Under the pieces are notes generated by a model. It had not been told where the DNA came from. It was given only the letters and a program-made list of their open reading frames with translations, and ran no database searches. The translations under genes and the position numbers were made by a program. Shown here piece after piece: positions 14,129 to 23,468 of a stretch of 64,000 nt of DNA (position 1 is the stretch's first letter; each line of letters starts with the position of its first letter). Source of the stretch: Methylacidimicrobium sp. AP8 (lineage in GTDB: Bacteria; Verrucomicrobiota; Verrucomicrobiia; Methylacidiphilales; Methylacidiphilaceae); NCBI RefSeq assembly GCF_903064525.1, contig NZ_LR797830.1, positions 682,001 to 746,000 on the forward strand, read 5' to 3'.

Positions 14129-16987
14129 ATGATTTCCCTGGAAGACCCCTGGCAGATGGAGTTGATCGGCATCGATCCTCTCCCGAAGAAGACCTTCACG
14201 GTTCGGAAGCGGAACGGCACGGTCGTCGCGTTCGAGCCCGAGCGCATCTCTTGGGCCATCGAACGAGCGTTTCGCGCCGAACAGGGAGTGCCGGCGGAAA
14301 AAGGCCTCTCGGAAGAGACAAGACAGGCGGTGGAGAAGGTGGCGCGGGCCGTGGTGCGGCGCGCCGTCGCCGCGGCCGTCGCCGGAGAGACGCTCGAAGT
14401 CGAATTGATCCAAGATTGGGTGGAGGCGGCTCTCATGGAAGCGGGCTACCACTCGGTGGCCCGGCGCTACATCCTTTACCGGGCGGAACGCCGGAGGGCC
14501 CGCACGTTGCGCGCGGCGACCCTATCCGGCACGGCTCCGCTTACCTTCGTGCTGCGATGCGGCGAACGGGTTCCCTTGGATCCGGAAGGCCTCAGGAGGG
14601 AGCTCGAGGATGCCTGTCGGGGCCTAGAGGATCGCTGCTCGTGGGAGAGCTTGGCCGAAGAAACGCTGCGGAGCCTGTACGATGGAGTAACCGAAGAAGA
14701 GATCGACCAGGCGATGATTCTGGCCGCCCGCTCCCGAGTGGAGCGGGAGCCGGCCTATACCTATGTCGCGGCACGGCTCCTGTTGGCCAAGATCTATCGG
14801 GAAGTCTTGCCCGAGATCCGCGCACGCGAAGAGCTGGAGGCGGTGCACAGGAAGTTCTTCCCGATCTCCGTCCGCCACGGCGTCGACGTCGGCCGACTTT
14901 CGCCCGATCTATTGGGCTTCGATCTCGAAAAGTTGGCCGGTGCCCTCCGGTTCGAGCGCGACCGGAACTTTACGTACATGGGCCTGCAGACCGTATACGA
15001 TCGCTACCTGCTCCACCACGAGGAGCGGAGGATCGAGACTCCGCAATACTTCTGGATGCGTGTGGCGATGGGGCTCGCCCTTGCCGAGAAGGAGAATCGC
15101 GAAGAGCGCGCTATCGAGTTCTACGAGCTGCTCTCCTCCTTTTTGTTCCTTTCTTCGACGCCGACCCTATTCAATGCGGGGACAAGGCATCCTCAGCTTT
15201 CGTCCTGCTACCTGCTCACCGTCTCCGACGATCTGGACGGAATCTTTCAAGTGATCTCCGACAACGCCCGGCTTTCGAAGTGGGCGGGAGGCTTGGGCAA
15301 TGACTGGACCAATGTCCGGGCCACCGGCTCCTTGATCCGGGGGACCAATGGGCGGAGCCAGGGAGTCATTCCCTTTCTCAAGGTCGCCAACGACACCGCT
15401 GTCGCCGTCAATCAGGGAGGGAAGAGGAAGGGCGCCCTCTGCGCCTACCTGGAAACCTGGCACCTCGACATCGAGGACTTCCTCGAGCTGCGGAGGAATA
15501 CGGGGGACGAGCGGCGCCGGACCCCGGACATGAATACGGCCAACTGGATTCCCGACCTCTTCATGAAGAGAGTCGCCGAAGGAGGGAATTGGACGCTCTT
15601 CAGCCCCAGCGACGTCCCGGATCTTCACGATCTCTACGGAAAGGCCTTCGAGCGGCGGTATTGCGAGTATGAGGCGATGGCGGATCGCGGGGAGATTCGC
15701 AACTTCCGGCGCGTCGCAGCCGTCGCTCTTTGGAGGAAGATGCTCACGATGCTCTTTGAGACGGGCCATCCGTGGATCACCTTCAAGGATCCGTGCAACA
15801 TCCGATCTCCCCAGGATCATGTTGGGGTGATTCACAATTCCAATCTCTGCACCGAGATCACGCTGAATACTTCGGCGGACGAAACCGCGGTCTGCAACTT
15901 GGGCTCGATCAATCTGGCCGCCCATGTGAAGGACGGCGAACTCGACGAGGATCGGCTGGCCAAAACGATTCGCGTGGCGGTCCGGATGCTCGACAACGTC
16001 ATCGATATCAATTTCTATCCGACCCCGGCGGCCAGGAACTCCAATCTGCGCCATCGGCCGGTGGGCCTCGGCTTGATGGGCTTCCAGGATGCGCTCTACC
16101 GCCTGAAGATCCCCTATGGGAGCCAAGAGGCGGTGGAATTTGCGGATCGGACGATGGAATCCATCGCCTACCATGCGCTTCTCGCATCGTCGGACTTGGC
16201 GAAGGAACGAGGAGCCTATGCCACCTTCCGGGGCTCGAAATGGGACCGCGGCCTCTTGCCTATTGATACGCTCTCTCTGCTGGAAGAGGAGCGCGGCGGG
16301 TATCTTGAAGTGGACCGAACGGTGCGGAAAGATTGGGAGAAGGTCCGGGCGGCGATTCGGCGGAATGGCTTGAGGAACAGCAATCTGCTCGCGATCGCGC
16401 CGACCGCGACGATTTCGAACATCTGCGGGGTCTCCCAATCGATCGAGCCGACCTATAAGAATCTTTTCGTGAAGTCGAACCTCTCCGGGGATTTCACGAC
16501 GATCAACAGCTATCTCGTCGAGGAGCTGAAGCAGGCGGGGCTGTGGGATCAGGAGATGGTGGACGATCTCAAGTTTTACGACGGGTCGGTTCTGCCTATC
16601 GAACGCATTCCCCGAGAGATCAAGGAAAGGTACCTCACGGCCTTCGAGCTCGATCCCTATTGGCTGATCGAGTGTGCCAGCCGGCGCCAGAAGTGGATCG
16701 ACATGGCGCAGTCGCTCAATCTCTACATCGCCGAGCCCAATGGGAAGAAGCTTTCCGACATGTACCTCCTGGCTTGGCGGAAGGGTCTCAAGACGACCTA
16801 CTACTTGCGGGCTGTGGCAGCGACCTCCGTGGAAAAATCGACCCTGGATATCAATGCTCGAGGGCTGCAACCACGGTGGATGAAGAGCGTCAGCCCCTCG
16901 TCCCGTGTCCGCATCGAGCGGGCGGCGGAGGAGCGCAACGGGAGGGCCTGCTCTCTCGATAATCCCGAATGCGAGAGTTGCCAATGA
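14129..16987 (+). CDS. nrdA: Class I ribonucleoside-diphosphate reductase alpha subunit
   Basis: The catalytic subunit that reduces ribonucleotides to deoxyribonucleotides. 952 residues, longer than E. coli NrdA because the N-terminus appears to hold two ATP-cone-like regulatory domains (about residues 18-115 and 130-230). The catalytic barrel shows [26 protein letters not shown] (active-site Cys and Glu) and [17 protein letters not shown]. The C-terminus ends in PECESCQ, the redox-active Cys pair that accepts electrons from thioredoxin. A CTGGAGG ribosome site precedes the ATG. It is followed after 131 bases by nrdB. Confidence 0.97.
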   Translation: MISLEDPWQMELIGIDPLPKKTFTVRKRNGTVVAFEPERISWAIERAFRAEQGVPAEKGLSEETRQAVEKVARAVVRRAVAAAVAGETLEVELIQDWVEAALMEAGYHSVARRYILYRAERRRARTLRAATLSGTAPLTFVLRCGERVPLDPEGLRRELEDACRGLEDRCSWESLAEETLRSLYDGVTEEEIDQAMILAARSRVEREPAYTYVAARLLLAKIYREVLPEIRAREELEAVHRKFFPISVRHGVDVGRLSPDLLGFDLEKLAGALRFERDRNFTYMGLQTVYDRYLLHHEERRIETPQYFWMRVAMGLALAEKENREERAIEFYELLSSFLFLSSTPTLFNAGTRHPQLSSCYLLTVSDDLDGIFQVISDNARLSKWAGGLGNDWTNVRATGSLIRGTNGRSQGVIPFLKVANDTAVAVNQGGKRKGALCAYLETWHLDIEDFLELRRNTGDERRRTPDMNTANWIPDLFMKRVAEGGNWTLFSPSDVPDLHDLYGKAFERRYCEYEAMADRGEIRNFRRVAAVALWRKMLTMLFETGHPWITFKDPCNIRSPQDHVGVIHNSNLCTEITLNTSADETAVCNLGSINLAAHVKDGELDEDRLAKTIRVAVRMLDNVIDINFYPTPAARNSNLRHRPVGLGLMGFQDALYRLKIPYGSQEAVEFADRTMESIAYHALLASSDLAKERGAYATFRGSKWDRGLLPIDTLSLLEEERGGYLEVDRTVRKDWEKVRAAIRRNGLRNSNLLAIAPTATISNICGVSQSIEPTYKNLFVKSNLSGDFTTINSYLVEELKQAGLWDQEMVDDLKFYDGSVLPIERIPREIKERYLTAFELDPYWLIECASRRQKWIDMAQSLNLYIAEPNGKKLSDMYLLAWRKGLKTTYYLRAVAATSVEKSTLDINARGLQPRWMKSVSPSSRVRIERAAEERNGRACSLDNPECESCQ

Positions 16988-17118
16988 CCGGCAACGGGAC
17001 CCGGCCCGCTCGGCGGCGCACTTGAGCCCGCTCGATCCGAGCTCGGGAAGCGGGCATCGTCAGGTGGAGGAACGAAGAGAAAAAAGAGAACGGAAGGAAA
17101 GGAAGGAAAGGAGAAACC

Positions 17119-18180
17119 ATGTCCTGCTGCTACTCGTCGGAGAGAGGTCGGGAGCCCTACGACCTCACCAGGAGATTCAACGCGGAGGAAAAGCGGCTGA
17201 TCAACTGCCGGACGGTGGACGTGAATCAGCTCATGCCCTTGAAATACAAATGGGCCTGGGAGCACTACCTGAACGGGTGCGCAAACAACTGGCTGCCCTC
17301 CGAGGTGCCGATGCAGAGGGACATCGAACTCTGGAGGTCCGATAAGCTGAGCGCGGCGGAGAGGCGTGTGATCATGAGAAACCTCGGCTTTTTCGCCACC
17401 GGCGAGAGCCTTGTCGGCAACAATATCGTGCTGGCGATCTTCAAGCACATCACCAATCCGGAAGCGCGCCAGTACCTGCTGCGCCAAGCCTTCGAGGAGG
17501 CGGTCCATACTCATGCTTTCCTCTACATCGTCGAAAGTCTCGGCCTCGACGAGCGCGAGGTGTTCAACATGTACCACGAGATCAACTCGATCCGGAACAA
17601 GGACAGCTTCGAGATGGCCTTGACGGAGGACATCCTGCGCGAAGGCTTTTCGACCGAAACCGAGGCCGGGATTCGGCAATTTCTCAAGAACCTGGTGGGA
17701 TTTTACGTGATCATGGAGGGAATTTTTTTCTACAGCGGGTTTGTCATGATTCTCTCCTTCCACCGGCAAAATCGAATGACCGGAATCGGCGAGCAGTTTC
17801 AGTACATTCTCCGGGACGAGACGATCCACTTGAACTTCGGCATCGACTTGATCAACGGAATCAAGGAGGAAAACCCGGAGGTCTGGACCCCGGATTTTCA
17901 AGAGGAAATCAGCGAAATGATCGCGCAGGCGGTCGAGCTCGAGGCGCTCTATGCGCAGGACTGCCTGCCCAACGGGATTCTCGGATTGAACGCCGGCTTG
18001 TTTCGTGACTACGTCCAGTATATCGGAGATCGGCGATTGGAGCGGATCGGCTTGAAGGCCCGATACGGTTCGCGCAATCCTTTCCCGTGGATGAGCGAAG
18101 CCATGGATCTCCTTAAGGAGAAGAACTTCTTCGAGACCCGCGTCACCGAGTACCAGCACGGAGCGCTGCTTCAGTGGTGA
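17119..18180 (+). CDS. nrdB: Class Ic ribonucleoside-diphosphate reductase beta subunit (Phe at radical site)
   Basis: The radical-generating, metal-binding subunit. Ligands are Glu96 (GESLVG), Glu127 and His130 (EEAVHTH), Glu200 (IMEG), Glu234 and His237 (RDETIH). Four residues after His130, where class Ia has the radical Tyr, stands Phe134. All seven positions equal Chlamydia trachomatis R2 numbering plus seven (E89, E120, H123, F127, E193, E227, H230), and the first ligand is Glu, not Asp. This identifies a class Ic enzyme, which in Chlamydia uses a Mn(IV)/Fe(III) cofactor instead of a tyrosyl radical. Length 353 is typical. lysA starts four bases after the stop. Confidence 0.96.
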   Translation: MSCCYSSERGREPYDLTRRFNAEEKRLINCRTVDVNQLMPLKYKWAWEHYLNGCANNWLPSEVPMQRDIELWRSDKLSAAERRVIMRNLGFFATGESLVGNNIVLAIFKHITNPEARQYLLRQAFEEAVHTHAFLYIVESLGLDEREVFNMYHEINSIRNKDSFEMALTEDILREGFSTETEAGIRQFLKNLVGFYVIMEGIFFYSGFVMILSFHRQNRMTGIGEQFQYILRDETIHLNFGIDLINGIKEENPEVWTPDFQEEISEMIAQAVELEALYAQDCLPNGILGLNAGLFRDYVQYIGDRRLERIGLKARYGSRNPFPWMSEAMDLLKEKNFFETRVTEYQHGALLQW

Positions 18181-18184
18181 ATAG

Positions 18185-19531
18185 ATGCATCGCTTCCGTT
18201 ATCAAGGGGACGTTCTTTTCGTAGAGGAGGTCTCGACCGCCGTCCTTGCCGAGAAGTACGGCACTCCGCTCTACGTGTATTCGGCCGGCACGGTTCTCGA
18301 TCACTACGACCGGCTCGTCGCCTCCCTGCGCGCGCTCGATCCGCTGGTCTGCTACGCGGTCAAGGCCAATTCCAATCTGGCGCTGCTGCGCCTGCTCGCA
18401 GCTCGCGGTTCCGGTTTCGACCTAGTCAGCGGCGGAGAACTGTACCGTGTCCTTCAGGCCGGCGGGGATCCCGCCCGGTGCACGTTCGCCGGCGTCGGCA
18501 AGACGGACCGGGAGATCGAAGAAGCTTTGGAAGCCGGCATCTACAGCTTTATCGTGGAGAGCCGGGAAGAGCTGAGCGCTATCAATAGGGCGGCCGTGCG
18601 CTTGCGGAAGAAGGCCCCGGTCGCTCTGCGGGTCAACCCCGATGTGGGCGCCAGGACTCACGCCAAGATCAAGACCGGGGTGGCGGAGAGCAAGTTCGGC
18701 ATCCCGGCCGAAGAGATCGAAGAGGTCTATCGGGAACTGCCCCGTTTCTCCCATCTTCGGTTGCGCGGGATGCAAATCCATATCGGCTCGCAGATCCGCG
18801 ACGTTGAGCCCTTCGCGGAGGCGGTCGGCCGAGTGATTCCCTTGGTGGCGATGGCGCGCGATCGGTTCGGCGCGGAGTTTTTCGACATCGGGGGAGGGCT
18901 CGGAATCGCTTACGAGGAGGCGCTGCAGAGCGGAGATCCCGGCTGGTGGGAAAGCAAGACCGGTTGGGCCACCCCCGCCCGCTACGCGCAGCGGCTGCTT
19001 CCCTTGCTTAGCCCGCTCGGGCTACGCACCATTGTGGAGCCGGGCAGGCTGCTTGTCGGCAACGCGGGCATTCTCCTCACGAGGGTGCTCTATCGGAAAG
19101 ATGGGCCGAGCCGAAAGTTTGTGATCGTCGATGCGGGAATGAACGACCTGATCCGCCCGGCCCTGTATGGATCCTTTCACCAGATTGTACCGGTGATCCG
19201 GCGCGGGGGGGATCCGATCGAGGCCGACGTTGTGGGGCCCGTTTGCGAGTCGGGCGACCGGTTCGCCGAGTCGCGGCGGATGCCGCCGGTAACGGCGGGC
19301 GATCTTCTGGCGATATTCAGCGCGGGAGCATACGGATTCTCCATGGCTTCCCAGTACAACTCGCGGCCGAGGCCGGCCGAGGTTCTCGTGGAAGGGGCGA
19401 AGCACCGGCTGATCCGCCGGCGGGAGAGCTATGAAGATTTGGTCCGGGGCGAGCCGGGCGCAGAGGAAGAGCCCGGCGGCCCGCAAGGCGAACGGACACC
19501 AAAGGAGAGTCATGAGCTGGCGAATGGATAG
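18185..19531 (+). CDS. lysA: Diaminopimelate decarboxylase
   Basis: A PLP enzyme converting meso-diaminopimelate to L-lysine. The PLP lysine lies in CYAVKANSN near residue 60, with the family glycine-rich FFDIGGGLGIAYE segment and the C-terminal CESGDRF. Length is 448, slightly long because of a charged tail. Gene spacing to nrdB suggests co-transcription, although the pathways are unrelated. Its 3' end overlaps the next gene by 20 bases. Confidence 0.95.
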   Translation: MHRFRYQGDVLFVEEVSTAVLAEKYGTPLYVYSAGTVLDHYDRLVASLRALDPLVCYAVKANSNLALLRLLAARGSGFDLVSGGELYRVLQAGGDPARCTFAGVGKTDREIEEALEAGIYSFIVESREELSAINRAAVRLRKKAPVALRVNPDVGARTHAKIKTGVAESKFGIPAEEIEEVYRELPRFSHLRLRGMQIHIGSQIRDVEPFAEAVGRVIPLVAMARDRFGAEFFDIGGGLGIAYEEALQSGDPGWWESKTGWATPARYAQRLLPLLSPLGLRTIVEPGRLLVGNAGILLTRVLYRKDGPSRKFVIVDAGMNDLIRPALYGSFHQIVPVIRRGGDPIEADVVGPVCESGDRFAESRRMPPVTAGDLLAIFSAGAYGFSMASQYNSRPRPAEVLVEGAKHRLIRRRESYEDLVRGEPGAEEEPGGPQGERTPKESHELANG

Positions 19532-20045
19532 CCGGAAGGCGGGAATCGTTTTGGTGGATGTGCAAGAGCGGATCATCGCCGCTGTCGCCGCCGCCGGCGG
19601 AATTCTCGGGAAAATCGATCGCCTTCTCGATATCGGGAAACTTTTCTCCATTCCGGTCCACCTCACGGAGCTAGCTCCGCAGAAGCTCGGCCCGGTCTCC
19701 GCGCCGATTCTCGAGAAGCTCGGGAGCGGCATCCCCCGCTTCACGCGGAATGTCCTCTCGGCAGGCTCCGTATTGCCGAAAGAATTGCCGCAATTTCTCC
19801 TTCTTGCGGGAATGGAAACCCATGCAGCCGTCCGGCAGGTCGCCTACGATCTCCGGGAGCGAGGGCATCTGGTGTATCTGCTGGCGGATGCCGTCGGCTC
19901 CCGCAACTCCCTGGATCACCAGGTGGCCCTGGACGAAATGCGACAAGACCGTGTTGTGGTCACGACGCTCGAGGCAGCGGCCTGCGAGCTCGGAGCCGAG
20001 GCGGAGGAGCCGATTCTCGAGAAGCTGCTTCCTCCGCTACTGTAG
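19512..20045 (+). CDS. Isochorismatase-family protein lacking the catalytic Cys
   Basis: 177 residues with the isochorismatase-like Rossmann fold: GIVLVDVQERI (catalytic-type Asp16) and the conserved GMETHAAVRQVAYDL and LLADAVGSRNSLDHQVALDEM segments. In active relatives (ISOC/YcaC type) the motif reads GxExHVCV; here the Cys is Ala106. The usual Lys of the triad also seems to be Arg79 (FTRNVLS). It may be a non-catalytic relative. An AAAGGAG precedes the ATG inside the end of lysA, so the two are translationally coupled. The 3' end overlaps the convergent PII gene by nine bases. Confidence 0.8.
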   Translation: MSWRMDSRKAGIVLVDVQERIIAAVAAAGGILGKIDRLLDIGKLFSIPVHLTELAPQKLGPVSAPILEKLGSGIPRFTRNVLSAGSVLPKELPQFLLLAGMETHAAVRQVAYDLRERGHLVYLLADAVGSRNSLDHQVALDEMRQDRVVVTTLEAAACELGAEAEEPILEKLLPPLL

Positions 20046-20480
20046 AGTGGGGACCGCCTCCGCTTGCTGCTCCCCGGAACGGGCCGGGCTGCTGCCCGCC
20101 GGCATCGGCATGCCGCAGGGAGCGTCGATCGCGATGACCCGAAGCACCGGGCTCAGAACGATCCGGTCGTGGCGGCCTCGGATCCGGGCTGTTCGGAGGA
20201 TCGTCTGCACCACCGCGGGGACTTGGTCGACGGGAAGAATCAACTCGATCTTAGTCCGGGCCAGAAAGTCGGGGAAGTAGTCGTTGCCCAAGTAACGTTC
20301 GACGTCCTCCGGCTTTTTTTCGAGCCGTTTTACCCGACTAGCCAGGGCTCCTTCGATCCGGTAGTGTTGGGCTAGGGCCTCGCGGAGCTCGCCCAGACAA
20401 GACCGCGGAATGACCGCTTCGACTTTTTGAAAGCCTTTCAGGGAACGGAGCGGGTGGGATGTCGTCGGCTGATCCGGCAT
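20037..20480 (-). CDS. PII-family nitrogen regulator (GlnB/GlnK-like, divergent)
   Basis: 147 residues with PII landmarks: FQKVEAVIPRSCLGELREAL (beta1-alpha1), a T-loop-like region with ERYLGNDY (a Tyr where GlnB carries Tyr51), TKIELILPVDQVPAVVQTIL and IVLSPVLRVI. Compared with GlnB it has a ~15-residue N-terminal extension and a ~30-residue Pro/Gly/Ala/Ser-rich tail. PII proteins sense ATP/ADP and 2-oxoglutarate and close AmtB, among other targets. The ATG at 20480 follows AAGGA; a sigma54-type element lies 15 bases upstream. The frame is open further upstream to 20957, but that sequence is not PII-like. Confidence 0.82.
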   Translation of the reverse strand: MPDQPTTSHPLRSLKGFQKVEAVIPRSCLGELREALAQHYRIEGALASRVKRLEKKPEDVERYLGNDYFPDFLARTKIELILPVDQVPAVVQTILRTARIRGRHDRIVLSPVLRVIAIDAPCGMPMPAGSSPARSGEQQAEAVPTLQ

Positions 20481-20494
20481 GCTTCCTTGGGAGA

Positions 20495-20510
20495 AGCATC
20501 TCGCGTGCCA
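20495..20510 (-). promoter_or_regulatory. Sigma54 (RpoN)-type element upstream of the PII gene
   Basis: On the minus strand the sequence reads TGGCAC-N5-ATGCT, one mismatch to TGGCAC-N5-TTGCW. The first seven bases are identical to those of the amtB element in this window. The -12 GC predicts a start near 20484, only about four bases before the annotated ATG, which would split the Shine-Dalgarno. Either the mRNA is nearly leaderless or the true start point differs. Confidence 0.6.
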
Positions 20511-20615
20511 TTTTCCGCCGGCGGGAGAAGGGCCGAGTGGACCGGGGTGGTCGGCCTTGCGCAAGCAACGACTATGCGGCAGATTCCCTCCGTAACGCAA
20601 AATTCCTACCTTCCT

Positions 20616-20846
20616 ATGATCACCTATCTTTACGAGACGGTCCCCTCCGGAAACGGGGAAGAGCCCAAGGTCTACGAAATCCGGCAGCCGATGGGCGCTC
20701 CGGCATTGACGCACCATCCGGAAAGCGGAGAGCGGCTGCGCCGCATCATTGCGGGAGGAGCCGGCATCCGGACCACTCGGAAGAGCGAATCCGCTCGGCC
20801 GTCCGGTTCCTGCGGCTGCGGCCATGGCGGTTGCGGCTGCCATTGA
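20616..20846 (+). CDS. FmdB-like small protein with lost zinc ribbon and Cys-rich tail
   Basis: 76 residues beginning MITYLYETVPSGNGEEP, then YEIRQPMGAPALTHHPESG and RRIIAGGAGI. This follows the FmdB putative regulatory protein pattern (YxYxC..C, F...QSM.DAPLT.CP.CG, VRR.ISGG), but both CxxC pairs are absent. Instead a Cys-rich tail SCGCGHGGCGCH ends the protein. I recall this variant from PVC bacteria. Function unknown. No clear Shine-Dalgarno; an in-frame ATG at 20574 is an alternative start. Confidence 0.7.
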   Translation: MITYLYETVPSGNGEEPKVYEIRQPMGAPALTHHPESGERLRRIIAGGAGIRTTRKSESARPSGSCGCGHGGCGCH

Positions 20847-20878
20847 CTGGCGGCGGCGCGAGCGATTCGACCCGCAAA

Positions 20879-21340
20879 TCAGGAAGCCGGATCTTCCGCG
20901 AACTCGATCGAAGCCGCAAGGCTCACACCGCCCGAGAGCGAGGCGGTGATCAGACAACGTTCCTCGGCTTTACGAAGGAGTTGTTCGGCTTTTCCGGCAT
21001 CCGCCCCCTTGGGTAGCTTGAGGGTGGGGCGCAGGTAGAAGCGGGTGAAGCGGCGCTTGCCGTCGGCCATTTCAAGGATGCCTTCGGCGGGGCAGACGAT
21101 CTCGATCCAAGGCAGTCGGGAGAGCTCGGCGATGGTGTCGAAGGTCAGGATGAAGCAGCTGGCCACCGACGCCACCAGCAGTTCTTCCGGAGACCAGACG
21201 TTCCCCGGACCGCCGAATGGAGCCGGGGCAGCCGCCGCTAGAGTCGGCAGATTCTTCGCTGCGATCGAGAGAAGACCTGTCGGCCCTCCACGGGCGACGA
21301 CATCGTATCGATGCGGGAGCGGCTGCACCGGATCCAACAT
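20879..21340 (-). CDS. OsmC/Ohr-family peroxide-handling protein
   Basis: 153 residues of the OsmC-like thiol peroxidase fold. The two conserved cysteines are in LVASVASCFILTF (helix) and AEERCLITASL, and the PEELLVASVASC segment is diagnostic. Members reduce organic hydroperoxides or are uncharacterised. It lies downstream of murB on the same strand with a 76-base gap and is convergent with the FmdB-like gene. Confidence 0.88.
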   Translation of the reverse strand: MLDPVQPLPHRYDVVARGGPTGLLSIAAKNLPTLAAAAPAPFGGPGNVWSPEELLVASVASCFILTFDTIAELSRLPWIEIVCPAEGILEMADGKRRFTRFYLRPTLKLPKGADAGKAEQLLRKAEERCLITASLSGGVSLAASIEFAEDPAS

Positions 21341-21416
21341 AGCGGCTCGTTCTCTGTCATGACAAGCCCCATCGTGCTTCCGGGCGCCGAAAGGCTTTCC
21401 GAGACCGGTGGGTTAC

Positions 21417-22472
21417 CTACCGATCCCCGAAGCCGACGAATACGGGTTCCGGCTCGAGCCGGACCGCGAAGATCCGCTCGACGGCGCGTTGAATCTCGCC
21501 CATGAGGGCGAGGATTTCCGCCGCCGTCGCATCCCCCCGGTTGATGATCGCCAGTGCGTGACGGCGGGAAATTCCGACCGCTCCGCGGCGGAAGCCCTTC
21601 GGAAAACCGGCGTTTTCCACGAGCCAAGCGGCCGGGATCCTTCGCCTGCCGTCGCCCTGCGGGTAGGATGGCGGGACGAGCCCCAGCGCCTCGGCGCGCC
21701 GGCGCATCTCGGCGAAGGCCGCTGGTGCCAGAACCGGATTCTTGAAGAAGGAGCCTGCGCTTCGGGAGTCTTCCTCCTCCCCCGGCGCGATCATCCCCTT
21801 GGCCCGACGAATCCCGAGCACCGCTTCGCGGATCTCGGGCGCGGTGGGCGGACCTTCCTTTCGAGAGAAAAAGGAGACCAGGTCGGGGTAGCGAAGCTCG
21901 GGCGTTTCCTCTTCCGAGAGCGAATAGCAGACGGTCAGAATCAGATAACGGTCTTTCTGCTCCGTATTGAAGATGCTTTTCCGGTACCCGAACGAGCAGG
22001 CGGAGGCGGGCAGCTCCACGAAGCGACCGTCCCGTCGATCGATCGCCCGGACCGTTCGGATCGAGGTTGCGACCTCCGCACCGTAGGCACCCACGTTCTG
22101 GATCGGCGTTCCGCCGGCCGTCCCGGGGATTCCGCTCAAGAGGACAAGACCAGCCAAGCCGGCGGCGACGGTCCGGCCGACGAACGGGTCCCAGGGCTCT
22201 CCGGCCCCGACCCAAAAAAGGCGGCGCCCGTTATCGCGTCGCTCGTCGACGCCCGCAATCGATATCTTGAGGACGAGGCCCGAGAAGCCCCGGTCAGAAA
22301 TCACGACGTTGCTGCCGCCGCCGAGAACGAAGAGGGGGAGGTCGCGATCCGACGCCCACGCCAGCGCCTTGTGTGCTTCCGATTCCGACCGCGCTTCAAC
22401 GAAGTACCGGGCGTTTCCTCCCACCCCGAGCGTGGTCAGTGGAGCCAAAGGGACGTTTTCCTGAACGCGCAT
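21417..22472 (-). CDS. murB: UDP-N-acetylenolpyruvoylglucosamine reductase
   Basis: The FAD/NADPH enzyme forming UDP-N-acetylmuramate for peptidoglycan synthesis. 351 residues. The FAD-binding N-terminal part has NTTLGVGG-like APLTTLGVGGNARYFVEA and LGGGSNVVISD; the active-site Ser is in SAGSFFKNPV and a catalytic Glu is likely in the C-terminal EPEPVFVGF region. It is the long (E. coli-like) MurB form. Divergent from the mla operon, with a 213-base gap that shows nothing I can name. Confidence 0.93.
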   Translation of the reverse strand: MRVQENVPLAPLTTLGVGGNARYFVEARSESEAHKALAWASDRDLPLFVLGGGSNVVISDRGFSGLVLKISIAGVDERRDNGRRLFWVGAGEPWDPFVGRTVAAGLAGLVLLSGIPGTAGGTPIQNVGAYGAEVATSIRTVRAIDRRDGRFVELPASACSFGYRKSIFNTEQKDRYLILTVCYSLSEEETPELRYPDLVSFFSRKEGPPTAPEIREAVLGIRRAKGMIAPGEEEDSRSAGSFFKNPVLAPAAFAEMRRRAEALGLVPPSYPQGDGRRRIPAAWLVENAGFPKGFRRGAVGISRRHALAIINRGDATAAEILALMGEIQRAVERIFAVRLEPEPVFVGFGDR

Positions 22473-22685
22473 GAGCGGCTAAAGGGAGTCAACGGGCCCC
22501 GGAAAGGACATCCGGCCTGCCGATCGGGGGCCGGAGGAGGAACGGCAGGCGAAAGCCGTCGCCGCGAGAGGCTGCGGCCCCCGGCAAGGAAAAGGTTTGC
22601 TTGTTGCCGGACCCATTGGTTTTGATGAAGGCCGTCGGCTTTGGGCTCCGCGGAGGTTCCCTGCGGCTGGTGCGATCATATCCGT

Positions 22686-23468
22686 GTGAACCTACTTCGG
22701 CATCTGGTGAACAGCTGGGTGGGGCTCTTCGAAGCCACCGGCGCGCTCTGCTTTTTGTTCGCCGACGTGCTCTACAGTATTTTCCGCTACCGGCTCCGTT
22801 GGGAACTGTTTTTCGAGCAGATCGTCCGCATCGGGATGCGCTCCCAGGGCATCGTCTTGATCACCGGGGCCTTCACCGGAGCGGTCTTTGCCGCCCAGAC
22901 ACAGTTTCGCTTCGGCAAGCTGGGGCTTTCGTCCGCCACCGGACCGGTCGTGTCGATCGCCATGCTCCGGGAGCTGGGACCCGTCCTCTGCGCGCTGATG
23001 CTTTCCGGGCGCGTGGGATCGGCGATGGCGGCCGAACTCTCGACGATGCGCGTCACCGAGCAGATCGATGCGCTCCGGGCGCTGGCGGTCTACCCGACCC
23101 AATATCTAATCGCGCCTCGATTTCTCGCCGTGCTGGTCTCGATGCCCATACTGGTCGCCCTGACGAGTGGAACGGGCATCCTTCTCGGCTACTCCGTTTC
23201 GGTCTACCTGCTGGGCGTCGATCCCACGTTCTACTGGGAGAACACGGTCAAGTTTACGAGCGCCAAGGATATCTGGATGGGGGAAATCAAGGCGCTTTTC
23301 TTTGCGGTGATCATCGCCTTGATCAGCTGTTACCGCGGCCTCAACTGCCATCTGAGCGCCGAAGGGGTGGGAATCGCAGCGACCGAAGCGATGGTCTTCT
23401 CGGCGATCACCGTGTTGATTTCGAATTTCTTTTTTAGTTTCCTCATGAACCTCATCTTGTCTTCGTGA
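22686..23468 (+). CDS. mlaE: MlaE-type ABC transporter permease
   Basis: The permease of a phospholipid (MCE) transporter in the inner membrane. It has the hydrophobic core with GAFTGAVFAAQTQFRFGKLG, RELGPVLCALMLSGRVGSAMAAELSTMRVTEQIDALRAL (conserved cytoplasmic loop) and several C-terminal helices. About 260 residues from the GTG at 22686, the family length; the frame extends to a TTG at 22641, and neither start has a strong ribosome site. First gene of mlaE-mlaF-mlaD-ispD. Confidence 0.9.
   Translation: MNLLRHLVNSWVGLFEATGALCFLFADVLYSIFRYRLRWELFFEQIVRIGMRSQGIVLITGAFTGAVFAAQTQFRFGKLGLSSATGPVVSIAMLRELGPVLCALMLSGRVGSAMAAELSTMRVTEQIDALRALAVYPTQYLIAPRFLAVLVSMPILVALTSGTGILLGYSVSVYLLGVDPTFYWENTVKFTSAKDIWMGEIKALFFAVIIALISCYRGLNCHLSAEGVGIAATEAMVFSAITVLISNFFFSFLMNLILSS

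Noticed and set aside
20480-20957. N-terminal extension of the PII frame to 306 residues
   Set aside because: The extra 159 residues are Arg/Ser/Gly/Pro-rich and show no PII or other domain; they are antisense to the FmdB-like gene and contain the sigma54-type element. The ATG at 20480 has a ribosome site.
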